Shown: positions 44,354-52,370 of the stretch, piece by piece
Numbering within the stretch: position 1 is the stretch's first letter
Layout: the number at the start of each line of letters is the position of its first letter
Assembly: GCF_000473145.1 (NCBI RefSeq)
Contig: NZ_KI421500.1
Location: forward strand, 3,497,725 to 3,561,724
Direction: 5' to 3'
DNA length: 64,000 bases
Source: Leisingera daeponensis DSM 23529
Lineage (GTDB): Bacteria > Pseudomonadota > Alphaproteobacteria > Rhodobacterales > Rhodobacteraceae
The notes under the pieces: model-generated
What the model saw: only the letters and a program-made list of their open reading frames with translations
Told to the model about the DNA's origin: nothing
Database searches by the model: none
Program-made: the position numbers and the translations under genes

Positions 44354-44651
44354 GGCACGGATTTATACAGAGGTGCAGCCGAATGGGAAGGGGGATTTTG
44401 ACCTTGCGGCATGGCGGTGTGCTGGCAGCAGCAAACCTCCGTAAAACCTTGCCCGGTAATTTCAAGACAATGTTGAAAAAAGTGTATAATATAATTAAGG
44501 GCCGTAGCCAGTTTCAATGCGACAGTTTGTCTGCGCTGTATCAGCCCTAAGGTCAGATGCGGTAGACAGCTTCGCGTTGGGAGAATTCCTGGCTCCTGCA
44601 GCCGGGATCCGGCGTCCTGATTAGAAGAGACGCCATCGATAGGAGGAAACA
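44354..44651 (+). promoter_or_regulatory. Promoter and leader region of the universal stress gene
   Basis: This stretch, part of the 487-base gap between leuA and the stress gene, is AT-rich for the genome around 44461-44500. Two overlapping TATAAT boxes (44485-44490 and 44490-44495) are excellent -10 candidates, though no good -35 is at 17 bases. An inverted repeat TTCAA-N7-TTGAA (44461-44465/44473-44477) sits where the -35 should be and could bind a regulator. The following ~155 bases would be untranslated leader ending in AGGAGG. No gene is seen. Confidence 0.4.
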
Positions 44652-45086
44652 GTGTCGAAAAAAATTGTCCTTGGATATGACGACAGCGAGGCTGCCAAGT
44701 CGGCGCTTGCTTTTGCCGTCAGCCTTGCCAAAGCACAAGGGGCAGAGCTGGTGATCGCGCATGTGCTGGAGTGGTCGCCCTATTCCTTCCTCACCCCGGA
44801 GGAGATCGAGCAGCGCCACAAGCGCCGCGAGGAGGAATTGAAGCGCGCAGAGGATGCCCTGCTGAAACCCGTGTGCAAAAGCCTGGAAGATGACGGTGTC
44901 ACCTTCGTGACAGAGCTGAAATACGGCCATATCGCGGAAACGTTGATTGATGTGATCAAGAAGCATGGCGCCAGCCACCTGATCATCGGCCGCACCGGCC
45001 ATTCCGGGCTGTCATCGCGGCTGTTCGGCTCTGTCGCGGGCACTCTGGCGCAGGCCGCGCCGGTTCCGGTCACCATTGTTCCGTAA
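44652..45086 (+). CDS. Universal stress protein (UspA family)
   Basis: A 144-residue single-domain Usp protein. The ATP-binding signature G-x2-G-x9-G-S appears as GRTGHSGLSSRLFGSVAGTLAQ near residues 111-132, and KIVLGYDDSEAAKSALAFAVSLA is the N-terminal strand and helix. It starts with GTG after a strong AGGAGG. It lies 21 bases before the sodium:alanine symporter gene and is probably co-transcribed with it, which suggests a link between transport and stress or energy state, a pairing seen in other marine bacteria. Confidence 0.92.
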   Translation: MSKKIVLGYDDSEAAKSALAFAVSLAKAQGAELVIAHVLEWSPYSFLTPEEIEQRHKRREEELKRAEDALLKPVCKSLEDDGVTFVTELKYGHIAETLIDVIKKHGASHLIIGRTGHSGLSSRLFGSVAGTLAQAAPVPVTIVP

Positions 45087-45107
45087 AGATAAACTCAGAG
45101 GACAGTC

Positions 45108-46652
45108 ATGAGTAATTCAATTAAGGCGGCAGCCCTGTCTGCGCCGCTGCTGCTGGCGGCAACCGCCCCGGCGATGGCACAAACCGTCGACGAGCGCGTC
45201 AATGAGATTTTCGCCAATTCCACCGGCTGGTTCGTCAACCTGATCTTCAGCCCGTTTCCGGGCACCAGCTTTCCCTGGATCGTTGCCTGGCTGGTGGTCG
45301 CGGCCACCGTGTTCACCTTCTACTTCGGCCTGATCCAGTTCCGCGCCTTCCCGCACTCGATCTCGCTGGTCAAGGGCGATTATTCCGACCCCAATGACGC
45401 CGGCGAAGTCAGCCACTTCCAGGCGCTGGCAACCGCGCTGTCGGGCACCGTCGGCCTGGGCAACATCGCAGGCGTTGCCGTTGCCGTCGGCATCGGCGGC
45501 CCCGGCGCGACATTCTGGATGATCCTGGCGGGCCTGATGGGCATGGCCTCGAAATTCACCGAATGCACGCTGGGCGTCAAATACCGCAACGAGTTCCCGG
45601 ACGGCCACGTGTCGGGCGGCCCGATGTACTATATGACCAAGGGCTTTGCCGAACGCGGGCTGCCGATGGGCAAATTCCTGGCGGTGATGTTCTCGATCTT
45701 CTGCATCCTCGGCGCGCTGGGCGGCGGCAACATGTTCCAGGCCAACCAGGCGCACGCGCAGATCTCCGGTGTTATCGGCGAGTATCCTGGCTGGATCACC
45801 GGCGTGGTGTTTGCGGGGGTTGTGTTCGCCGTGATCGTGGGCGGCCTGAAATCCATTGCACGAGTGACCGAGAAGGTCGTTCCGTTCATGGGCGTCATGT
45901 ATGTCGCAACCGCGCTGGTCATCCTGGCGATGAATGCCGACAAGATCGGCTGGGCCTTTGGCCAGATCTTTGACGGGGCTTTCACCGGTCTCGGCGTTGC
46001 CGGCGGCATGGTTGGCGCACTGATCCAGGGCTTCAAGCGTGCGGCCTTCTCGAACGAGGCCGGCGTCGGCTCGGCAGCCATTGCCCACTCCGCCGTGCGC
46101 ACCAAGGAGCCGATCACCGAAGGCTTCGTGTCGCTGCTGGAGCCGTTCATCGACACCGTGGTGATCTGCACCATGACCGCACTGGTGATCATCATCACCG
46201 GCCAGCTGGTCCAGGACCCGAACACCGGCCTCTACCTGCTGGATGAGGGTGCAGCCACGATCCAGACCATTGACGGCAACAAGGGCGTGGCGCTGACCTC
46301 GGCGGCCTTCTCCTCGGCCTTCGGCTGGTTCCAGTACGTGCTGGCGCTGGCGGTGATCCTGTTTGCCTTCTCCACCATGATCAGCTGGTCCTACTACGGC
46401 CTCAAGGCCTGGACCTTCCTGTTCGGCGAGGGCGAAACCAAGGAACTGGTGTTCAAGGTGATCTTCTGCATCTTCGTGGTGATCGGCGCCGCCGCCAACC
46501 TCGGCCCGGTGATCGACTTCTCCGACGCGGCGATCTTTGCCATGGCGGTGGTCAACATCATCGCGCTCTACTTCCTGATGCCGATCGTCAAGCGTGAGCT
46601 GAACAGCTACATGTCGCGCCTGAAAGCAGGCGAGATCAAGAAGTACGTCTGA
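45108..46652 (+). CDS. Sodium:alanine (AGCS) symporter
   Basis: A 514-residue transporter of the alanine or glycine:cation symporter family. Family signatures are SHFQALATALSGTVGLGNIAGVAVAV, GGPGATFWMILAGLMGMASKFTECTLG and KRAAFSNEAGVGSAAIAHSA, with about 11 helices. An N-terminal cleavable-looking signal peptide (LLLAATAPAMAQ) and a short periplasmic segment precede the first helix, a feature found in some marine members. It takes up alanine or glycine with sodium. A strong terminator follows. Confidence 0.94.
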   Translation: MSNSIKAAALSAPLLLAATAPAMAQTVDERVNEIFANSTGWFVNLIFSPFPGTSFPWIVAWLVVAATVFTFYFGLIQFRAFPHSISLVKGDYSDPNDAGEVSHFQALATALSGTVGLGNIAGVAVAVGIGGPGATFWMILAGLMGMASKFTECTLGVKYRNEFPDGHVSGGPMYYMTKGFAERGLPMGKFLAVMFSIFCILGALGGGNMFQANQAHAQISGVIGEYPGWITGVVFAGVVFAVIVGGLKSIARVTEKVVPFMGVMYVATALVILAMNADKIGWAFGQIFDGAFTGLGVAGGMVGALIQGFKRAAFSNEAGVGSAAIAHSAVRTKEPITEGFVSLLEPFIDTVVICTMTALVIIITGQLVQDPNTGLYLLDEGAATIQTIDGNKGVALTSAAFSSAFGWFQYVLALAVILFAFSTMISWSYYGLKAWTFLFGEGETKELVFKVIFCIFVVIGAAANLGPVIDFSDAAIFAMAVVNIIALYFLMPIVKRELNSYMSRLKAGEIKKYV

Positions 46653-46690
46653 CCGGCTCCGGCCTGGCAATCAGACAGCTTTCAGACCCA

Positions 46691-46721
46691 AGCCTCTCCG
46701 GTCCGCCGGGGAGGCTTTTTT
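46691..46721 (+). terminator. Intrinsic terminator after the AGCS symporter
   Basis: AGCCTCTCCGG (46691-46701) pairs with CCGGGGAGGCT (46706-46716) over 11 bp with one G-U pair and a TCCG loop, then TTTTTT. Very strong. Confidence 0.92.
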
Positions 46722-46743
46722 GATGAGAAGGGCAGGGGCGGCT

Positions 46744-48120
46744 TCAGCCGCCGTGTTCCACGATCCGGCGCAGCCCGGCAATCTGGCCTGGCAGATCCGT
46801 GGCGCTTGACTGGCAGAAGCCGGTCAGCAGGCCCCCGGACCGGCCTTCGGGATCGTGCGGCGACAGAGGCCGGACCCCATAGCCTGCACTTGCGGCGCGG
46901 CGGCAGATCCGGACGTCCGCCAGCCCGCCCGCCAGGTGAAAGGCAATCTGCATCCCAGCGTTGTGCCGCCTGAAGGACCCCAGGGCCTCGGGCCATTGCG
47001 CAAGCGCATCCGCCGCCGCGGCATAGCGTTCGGCATAAAGCCTGCGGGCGCGGCGGATGTGCCGGTCGTACTGCCCGGAGGCCATGAATTCCGCCAGCGG
47101 CCGCTGCGCGGTGATCGCGGCGCCGGCGCTGGGCTGGAAAAACCGGGCCCGGAACCGCGGCACCAGCGCCGGCGGCAGGATCGCATAGCCCAGCCGCAGC
47201 GCGTGCGAGAACGTCTTGGAGAAGGTGCCCACATAGATGCAGCGCCCCTCCCGGTCGAGCGCGGCCATGGCGGGCACCGGCTGGCCGGCATAACGGAACT
47301 CGCTGTCGAAATCATCCTCGATGATCCAGCCGCCGCGCTCCTTGGCCGCCTGCAGGAAGGCCTGGCGCTGCGGCACCGGCAGGGTGCCGCCCAGCGGAAA
47401 CTGGTGCGAGGGCGTCAGCAGCGTGACCTTGGCCATCTGCCGCGGCACCTCCGCCCCGCGCTCCCCGGCCCGCAGCCAGCGCACCGGCCAGCCGCGCGCC
47501 ACGGCAAAGCGCTGTGTCGGGGTAAAGCCGGGGGCCTCCAGCGCAATATCCTCGCCCTCCACCAGGAAATCCATCGCCAGCTCCAGCGCCTCGCGCGCGC
47601 CGCTGGTGACCAGCACCTGATCCGCGCTGCACTCTATCCCGCGCCAGCGCGCGGCATAGGCGGCAATCTCGCGCCGCAGTTCGGGATCGCCAAAGGAATC
47701 TTCCTGATGGCTCAGGCTGAGCGGATCCATCCGTGCCACACGTGAAACACAGCGCGCCCAGGACCGGGCCGGAAACACCGCCGGGTCCGGCGCGCCTGGC
47801 TGCAGCATCCCCGGCGCGGGCGGGACCGCCGCAGGCTGCGGCCGCGGCGGCGCTTCGGGCGGCCGGATCGGCGCCACGTCGCAGACAAAGATCCCCGCAC
47901 CCCGCCGCGCCTCGGCAAAGCCTTCGGCCGCCAGCTGCTCATAGGCTGTCACCACGGTGGAGCGCGCCACCCCCAGATCCTGCGCCAGCGCCCGGGAGGA
48001 CGGCAGCCGGGTGCCGATGGCCAGACTGCCGCTGCTGATCTGGCGGCGCAGCGCGCTGACGATTTGCAGATAGATCGGCTCGGCGCTGGCCTTGGACAGC
48101 AATCCGGAAAGGTCAATCAT
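46744..48120 (-). CDS. MocR-family (GntR/aminotransferase) regulator, PdxR-like
   Basis: A 458-residue regulator. Residues 1-~75 are a GntR winged helix (PIYLQIVSALRRQISSGSLAIGTRLPSSRALAQDLGVARSTVV). Residues ~105-458 are a fold-type I aminotransferase-like domain with the PLP lysine in VGTFSKTFSHALRLGY, the aspartate in IIEDDFDSEF and LTPSHQFPLGG. MocR proteins use PLP as effector; PdxR members control vitamin B6 genes. It is divergent from a PNPOx-like gene, with matched ACTGG-type sites between. The target is probably its neighbour and itself. The exact subgroup is inferred. Confidence 0.9.
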   Translation of the reverse strand: MIDLSGLLSKASAEPIYLQIVSALRRQISSGSLAIGTRLPSSRALAQDLGVARSTVVTAYEQLAAEGFAEARRGAGIFVCDVAPIRPPEAPPRPQPAAVPPAPGMLQPGAPDPAVFPARSWARCVSRVARMDPLSLSHQEDSFGDPELRREIAAYAARWRGIECSADQVLVTSGAREALELAMDFLVEGEDIALEAPGFTPTQRFAVARGWPVRWLRAGERGAEVPRQMAKVTLLTPSHQFPLGGTLPVPQRQAFLQAAKERGGWIIEDDFDSEFRYAGQPVPAMAALDREGRCIYVGTFSKTFSHALRLGYAILPPALVPRFRARFFQPSAGAAITAQRPLAEFMASGQYDRHIRRARRLYAERYAAAADALAQWPEALGSFRRHNAGMQIAFHLAGGLADVRICRRAASAGYGVRPLSPHDPEGRSGGLLTGFCQSSATDLPGQIAGLRRIVEHGG

Positions 48121-48168
48121 ACTGGACTGCTCTTTTTGTCTGAAACTGGAAGTTAATTACAGTCCAGT
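48121..48168. promoter_or_regulatory. Probable MocR operator: inverted repeat with central half-site
   Basis: ACTGGACTG (48121-48129) and CAGTCCAGT (48160-48168) are perfect 9-base inverted copies 30 bases apart, with an additional ACTGGA (48145-48150) between. The array begins one base upstream of the MocR start codon and ends 50 bases before the PNPOx-like start. Spaced half-sites are typical for dimeric MocR proteins. Confidence 0.65.
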
Positions 48169-48217
48169 TTGCGCATAGCACTCACCCTGACACAACCAGA
48201 ATTGACGAGGTCCGCCA

Positions 48218-48883
48218 ATGCGCCAGCCCGATACCGAAACCGCCCTGAAATCCGAGCGCAGCCGCCTGCGCCGCGCCCATGAACGCGGGCTCTATGACCG
48301 CGAGACCGTGTATCAGGTGCTCGACGCCATGCCGCTGGCCCATATCGGCTATCAGATCAATGGCGCCCCTTCGGTGCTTCCGACGCTGCAATGGCGCGAG
48401 GGCGATCACGTCTATTGGCACGGCTCCGCCGCCAGCCGGGCGATCCGCGCGATGGAGGGGGCGGAGGTCTGCCTGACGGTCACCTGCATGGACGGATACG
48501 TGCTGGCCCGTTCGGCCTTCCACCACTCGGTCAACTTCCGCTCCGCGATGCTGTTCGGGGTGGCCGAAAAGGTCACGGAGGAGGAGGCCAAGGCCGCCAG
48601 CCTCAAGGCGATGGTCGACCACATCTTTCCCGGCCGCTGGGACGCCCTGCGCCCGATGACCGCGCAGGAGCTGAAGGCCACCGCCCTGATGCGGATGCCG
48701 ATCGAGGAGGGGGCGGCCAAGATCCGCTCCGGTGCGCCCAAGGACGACGAGGAGGATTACGCCCTGCCGATCTGGGCGGGTGTGGTGCCGATAGCGATGG
48801 AGCTGAAGCTGCCGCAGCCGGACCCTGCCAATCTGGAGGGTGTCGAGATGCCGGACCACCTGAGCCGCATCCGCATCGGCTGA
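48218..48883 (+). CDS. Pyridoxamine 5'-phosphate oxidase-like FMN-binding protein
   Basis: A 221-residue protein of the split-barrel PNPOx-like family 2. Recognisable parts are DRETVYQVLDAMPLAHIGYQINGAPSVLPTLQWREGDHVYWHGSAASRAIRAMEGAEVCLTV in pieces and FHHSVNFRSAMLFG. True PdxH signature residues for PLP synthesis are not evident, so it may bind FMN, haem or a B6 vitamer. The divergent MocR gene, which would sense PLP, suggests a role in vitamin B6 handling. It starts after a weak GAGG site and ends before a strong terminator. Confidence 0.85.
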   Translation: MRQPDTETALKSERSRLRRAHERGLYDRETVYQVLDAMPLAHIGYQINGAPSVLPTLQWREGDHVYWHGSAASRAIRAMEGAEVCLTVTCMDGYVLARSAFHHSVNFRSAMLFGVAEKVTEEEAKAASLKAMVDHIFPGRWDALRPMTAQELKATALMRMPIEEGAAKIRSGAPKDDEEDYALPIWAGVVPIAMELKLPQPDPANLEGVEMPDHLSRIRIG

Positions 48884-48887
48884 ATCG

Positions 48888-48917
48888 AAAAGGGCGCGCC
48901 GCTCTGGCGCGCCCTTT
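48888..48917. terminator. Bidirectional terminator
   Basis: AAAGGGCGCGCC (48889-48900) and GGCGCGCCCTTT (48906-48917) form a perfect 12-bp stem with loop GCTCT, flanked by A on the left and T-rich sequence on the right. It serves the convergent PNPOx-like and MORN genes. Confidence 0.9.
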
Positions 48918-48929
48918 GTTCTTGCAGGC

Positions 48930-50351
48930 CTATTCTGTCTGGCTGGCGCCCTCTGCCCCGGTGCTGACCAGCGCGCCGTTCTCCCAGGTGCCGTCCGCCT
49001 TCTGGCCGCTGGCGTATTTCATCGTGCCCGGCCCCTGGCGCTTGCCGTTGACAAAGCTGCCCTCGTAAACGTCGCCATTGGCATAGGTCGCCACGCCCTG
49101 GCCAAAGATCTTGCCTTCTTGCCATTCGCCTTCGTAGGTGAAGCCGTCAGGCATCACGATCTTGCCCCGCCCGTGGCGCTGGCTGTCAGCAAATGCGCCA
49201 GTGTAGACCGAGCCGTCGGCATAGGTGACCACCGCCTCGCCGTGGCGCTGCCCGTTCTGCCAGCCGCCGTCGTAGCGGTAACCGTCGGCATAGGTCATCA
49301 CCCCCTGGCCGTGGTTCTTGGCGTTTTTGAAGCCGCCGGTATAGGTGATCCCGTTGGGGTAGGTGGCAGTGCCTTTGCCCTCGATCACGCCAGCAACCCA
49401 TTCACCTTCGTAGGTGGAGCCGTCGGGATAGGTGATCTTGCCCTTGCCTTCGGCCAGATCATCGCGGAAATCGCCTTCATAGACCGATCCGTCGGGATAA
49501 ACTGCCTTGCCCTTGCCTTCGATCTGCCCCTTCACCCAGGCGCCGGTGTAGCTGTAGCCATCCTTCTCGGTGAAGGTGCCGGTGCCGTGGCGCTGATCGT
49601 CCAGGAAGTCGCCCGTGTAGACATCGCCATTGGCGTAGGTCTGCGTGCCGGTGCCGTGGCGGCGGCCATTTTGCAGCGCGCCTTCATAGATGTCGCCGTT
49701 GGGCTGCACCAGGCGGCCGGTGCCATGCATCTGGCTGGACATCCATTCGCCTTCGTAGACCAGCCCGTCGGAGGTCTCCAGCCGGCCTTGCCCCTGCAGC
49801 TGGCCATCCGCCACGCTGCCCTCGTAAACGGTGCCCTCGGCATAGGTGATTTTCGCCTGGCCCTGCTGGCGCCCCCCGGCCCAGTCGCCGTCGTAGGTAT
49901 AGCCGTCGGGCGATTGCATCACGCCCTTGCCGTGCCGCTTGCCGTCGGCAAAGCTGCCCTGATAGCGCACGCCACTGGCATAGACCGACACTCCGTCGCC
50001 GTGGATCTGGCCGTCCTGCCATTCGCCCTCGTAGGTGCTGCCGTCGGCGCGGGTCAGCTTGCCCAGACCGTGCGGCTTGCCCTGCGCGAACTCGCCTTCA
50101 TAGATTGAACCGTCCGGGAACCGCGCCACACCCTGGCCGCGGACCTCTCCCTCGACCCACTCGCCGGTGTATTCATATCCGTTCGGCAGCTTGTAAGTGC
50201 CGGTGCCATGCTGCAGCCCGCCTTTGAAGGTGCCCTCGTAGACGCCGCCGATCTCATCCTGCGTGGTGATGATCTCCCCCTCCTGGGCAAAGGCCGGCGC
50301 GGCCAGTGCCAGGATCGTGGAAAGCGCGATTGCGGTGCCGAAACGGGTCAT
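48930..50351 (-). CDS. Secreted MORN-repeat protein
   Basis: A 473-residue protein with a signal peptide (ALSTILALAAPAFA) and then about 18 clear MORN repeats of 23 residues plus one degenerate copy, each with the core Y-x-G-x-[FW] and GxG (for example YEGEWVEG-type turns). The repeats fill almost the whole mature protein, giving a long single-layer beta array. MORN arrays act as scaffolds or lipid-contacting rods in other organisms; no enzymatic domain is present here. The protein is acidic. There is no partner gene nearby. It is divergent from nadE. Confidence 0.9.
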   Translation of the reverse strand: MTRFGTAIALSTILALAAPAFAQEGEIITTQDEIGGVYEGTFKGGLQHGTGTYKLPNGYEYTGEWVEGEVRGQGVARFPDGSIYEGEFAQGKPHGLGKLTRADGSTYEGEWQDGQIHGDGVSVYASGVRYQGSFADGKRHGKGVMQSPDGYTYDGDWAGGRQQGQAKITYAEGTVYEGSVADGQLQGQGRLETSDGLVYEGEWMSSQMHGTGRLVQPNGDIYEGALQNGRRHGTGTQTYANGDVYTGDFLDDQRHGTGTFTEKDGYSYTGAWVKGQIEGKGKAVYPDGSVYEGDFRDDLAEGKGKITYPDGSTYEGEWVAGVIEGKGTATYPNGITYTGGFKNAKNHGQGVMTYADGYRYDGGWQNGQRHGEAVVTYADGSVYTGAFADSQRHGRGKIVMPDGFTYEGEWQEGKIFGQGVATYANGDVYEGSFVNGKRQGPGTMKYASGQKADGTWENGALVSTGAEGASQTE

Positions 50352-50533
50352 TCAAAACCTCTGCCTGCCCAGGAATTACGGTGCTGCTGCCATATTGGGT
50401 TGCTCGCCCGGAAACTAAGCTACCGCAGGCGGGGCCGCAATGTCTTTTCCCCGGCACCAGGCCCTTGCTCTTTTCCTTGGCTGTCAATCTGGTAAATGGC
50501 TGAGGAAGGATTTTTGCAAAGGGCCGATGCAGC

Positions 50534-52192
50534 ATGGCAGACCGTTTCCGCGTGACACTGGCGCAGCTGAACCCCACCGTGGGCGATCTGGCAGGCAACG
50601 CCGCCAAGGCCCGCGCCGCCTGGGAGGAAGGCCGCAAGGCCGGCGCCGATCTGGTCGCGCTGCCGGAAATGTTCATCACCGGCTACAACACCCAGGATCT
50701 GGTGATGAAGCCGGTCTTCCACCAGGCCGCCATCGCCGAGGTCGAAAAACTGGCGGCGGACTGCGCCGATGGTCCGGCTCTGGCGGTTGGCGGGCCGTGG
50801 GTCGAGGGCGGCAGGCTCTACAATGCCTATCTGATCCTGAAGGACGGCAAGATCGCCTCGCGCTGCCTCAAGCACCATCTGCCGAACGAGACCGTGTTTG
50901 ACGAGGTCCGCCTCTTCGAGGCCGGCCCCTTGGGCGGCCCGTATTCCGTCAGCAACACCCGCATCGGCTCCCCCATCTGCGAGGACGGCTGGCACGAGGA
51001 TGTGGCGGAAACCCTGGCCGAAACCGGCGCCGAATTCCTGCTGATCCCCAACGGCTCGCCCTATTTCCGCAACAAGATGGAAGTGCGCTTCAACATGATG
51101 GTGGCGCGCGCTGTCGAAACCCACCTGCCGGTGATCTACCTCAACATGGTGGGCGGCCAGGACGATCAGGTGTTCGACGGCGGTTCCTTCGCCCTGAACC
51201 CGGGCGGCGCACTGGCAGTTCAGATGCCGCTGTTCGACGAGTGCATCACCCAGGTCGACCTCATCCGCACCGGGGACGGCTGGCGCGTGGAGGAAGGCGA
51301 AAAGGCGCATCTGCCGGACGAATGGGAGCAGGACTACCGGGTGATGGTGGACTCCCTGCGCGACTACATGGGCAAAACCGGCTTCAAGAAGGTGCTTCTG
51401 GGACTGTCCGGCGGCGTTGACTCGGCGATTGTCGCGGCCATCGCGGTGGATGCGCTGGGGGCGGAGAATGTCCGCTGCGTGATGCTGCCGTCTGAGTACA
51501 CCAGCCGGGGATCGCTCGACGATGCCGAAGCCGTCGCCAAGGCGCTGGGCGTCCGTTATGACTATGTTCCGATCAGCGAGGCACGGGCTGCCATCACCAG
51601 CACGCTGGCGCCGCTGTTTACCGGCCTCGATGCGGATATCACCGAGGAAAACATCCAGTCCCGCCTGCGCGGCCTGCTGCTGATGGCCATGTCCAACAAG
51701 TTCGGCGAGATGCTGCTGACCACCGGCAACAAGTCCGAGGTGGCTGTGGGCTATGCCACCATCTATGGCGACATGAACGGCGGCTACAACCCGATCAAGG
51801 ACCTCTACAAAACCCGCGTGTTCGAAACCTGCCGCTGGCGCAACGCCAACCACCGCCCCTGGATGAAGGGCCCGGCGGGCGAGGTGATCCGCCCCAATGT
51901 GATCGACAAGCCCCCCTCGGCGGAACTGCGCGAAGATCAGAAGGACAGCGACAGCCTGCCGGATTACCCGGAACTGGACGCCATTCTGGAAATTCTGGTC
52001 GATCTGGAGGGGTCAATCGCAGATTGTGTTGCGGCGGGCTTTTCCCGGGACGTGGCCAAACGGGTCGAGCATCTGCTTTATATCAGCGAATACAAACGCT
52101 TCCAGTCCGCGCCCGGTGCCCGGCTGACGCCGCGGGCGTTCTGGCTGGACCGCCGGTACCCGATCGTGAACCGCTGGCGCGACCCGACCTGA
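50534..52192 (+). CDS. nadE: Glutamine-dependent NAD+ synthetase
   Basis: A 552-residue enzyme that makes NAD from deamido-NAD using ammonia from glutamine. The N-terminal nitrilase-type glutaminase has the triad E45 (LPEMF), K113 (CLKHHLP) and C149 (SPICEDGW). The C-terminal synthetase has the ATP pyrophosphatase loop LLGLSGGVDSAIVAAI, TTGNKSEVAVGYATIYGD and the substrate region near KDSDSLPDYPELD. Length matches alphaproteobacterial NadE (about 550). It is followed by an FAD oxidoreductase on the same strand, 178 bases away. Confidence 0.97.
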   Translation: MADRFRVTLAQLNPTVGDLAGNAAKARAAWEEGRKAGADLVALPEMFITGYNTQDLVMKPVFHQAAIAEVEKLAADCADGPALAVGGPWVEGGRLYNAYLILKDGKIASRCLKHHLPNETVFDEVRLFEAGPLGGPYSVSNTRIGSPICEDGWHEDVAETLAETGAEFLLIPNGSPYFRNKMEVRFNMMVARAVETHLPVIYLNMVGGQDDQVFDGGSFALNPGGALAVQMPLFDECITQVDLIRTGDGWRVEEGEKAHLPDEWEQDYRVMVDSLRDYMGKTGFKKVLLGLSGGVDSAIVAAIAVDALGAENVRCVMLPSEYTSRGSLDDAEAVAKALGVRYDYVPISEARAAITSTLAPLFTGLDADITEENIQSRLRGLLLMAMSNKFGEMLLTTGNKSEVAVGYATIYGDMNGGYNPIKDLYKTRVFETCRWRNANHRPWMKGPAGEVIRPNVIDKPPSAELREDQKDSDSLPDYPELDAILEILVDLEGSIADCVAAGFSRDVAKRVEHLLYISEYKRFQSAPGARLTPRAFWLDRRYPIVNRWRDPT

Positions 52193-52370
52193 GGCACGCG
52201 TTAACCCCTTGAAGGCGCGGGTCTTTTCCGCGCTTTCCGCCCTTTCCCCGGGCAGCTTCCGTGACGGTAAAGTCCTGATATGCGGCGAAAAAAACACAAT
52301 ACCGCAATGCGCGGCAGAGGCGGCCGCGTGGACGCTGGACCGCCGATTCCGCAGCGGGCATAGAGACCTC

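Noticed and set aside
44208..44465. An 85-codon minus-strand frame between leuA and the stress gene
   Set aside because: It overlaps the leader peptide in another frame, has no ribosome site and an Arg/Pro/Cys-rich composition. The 28-codon leader explains the region better.
49119..50108. Repetitive plus-strand frame opposite the MORN gene
   Set aside because: Its apparent repeats are only the reverse complement of the MORN repeats.
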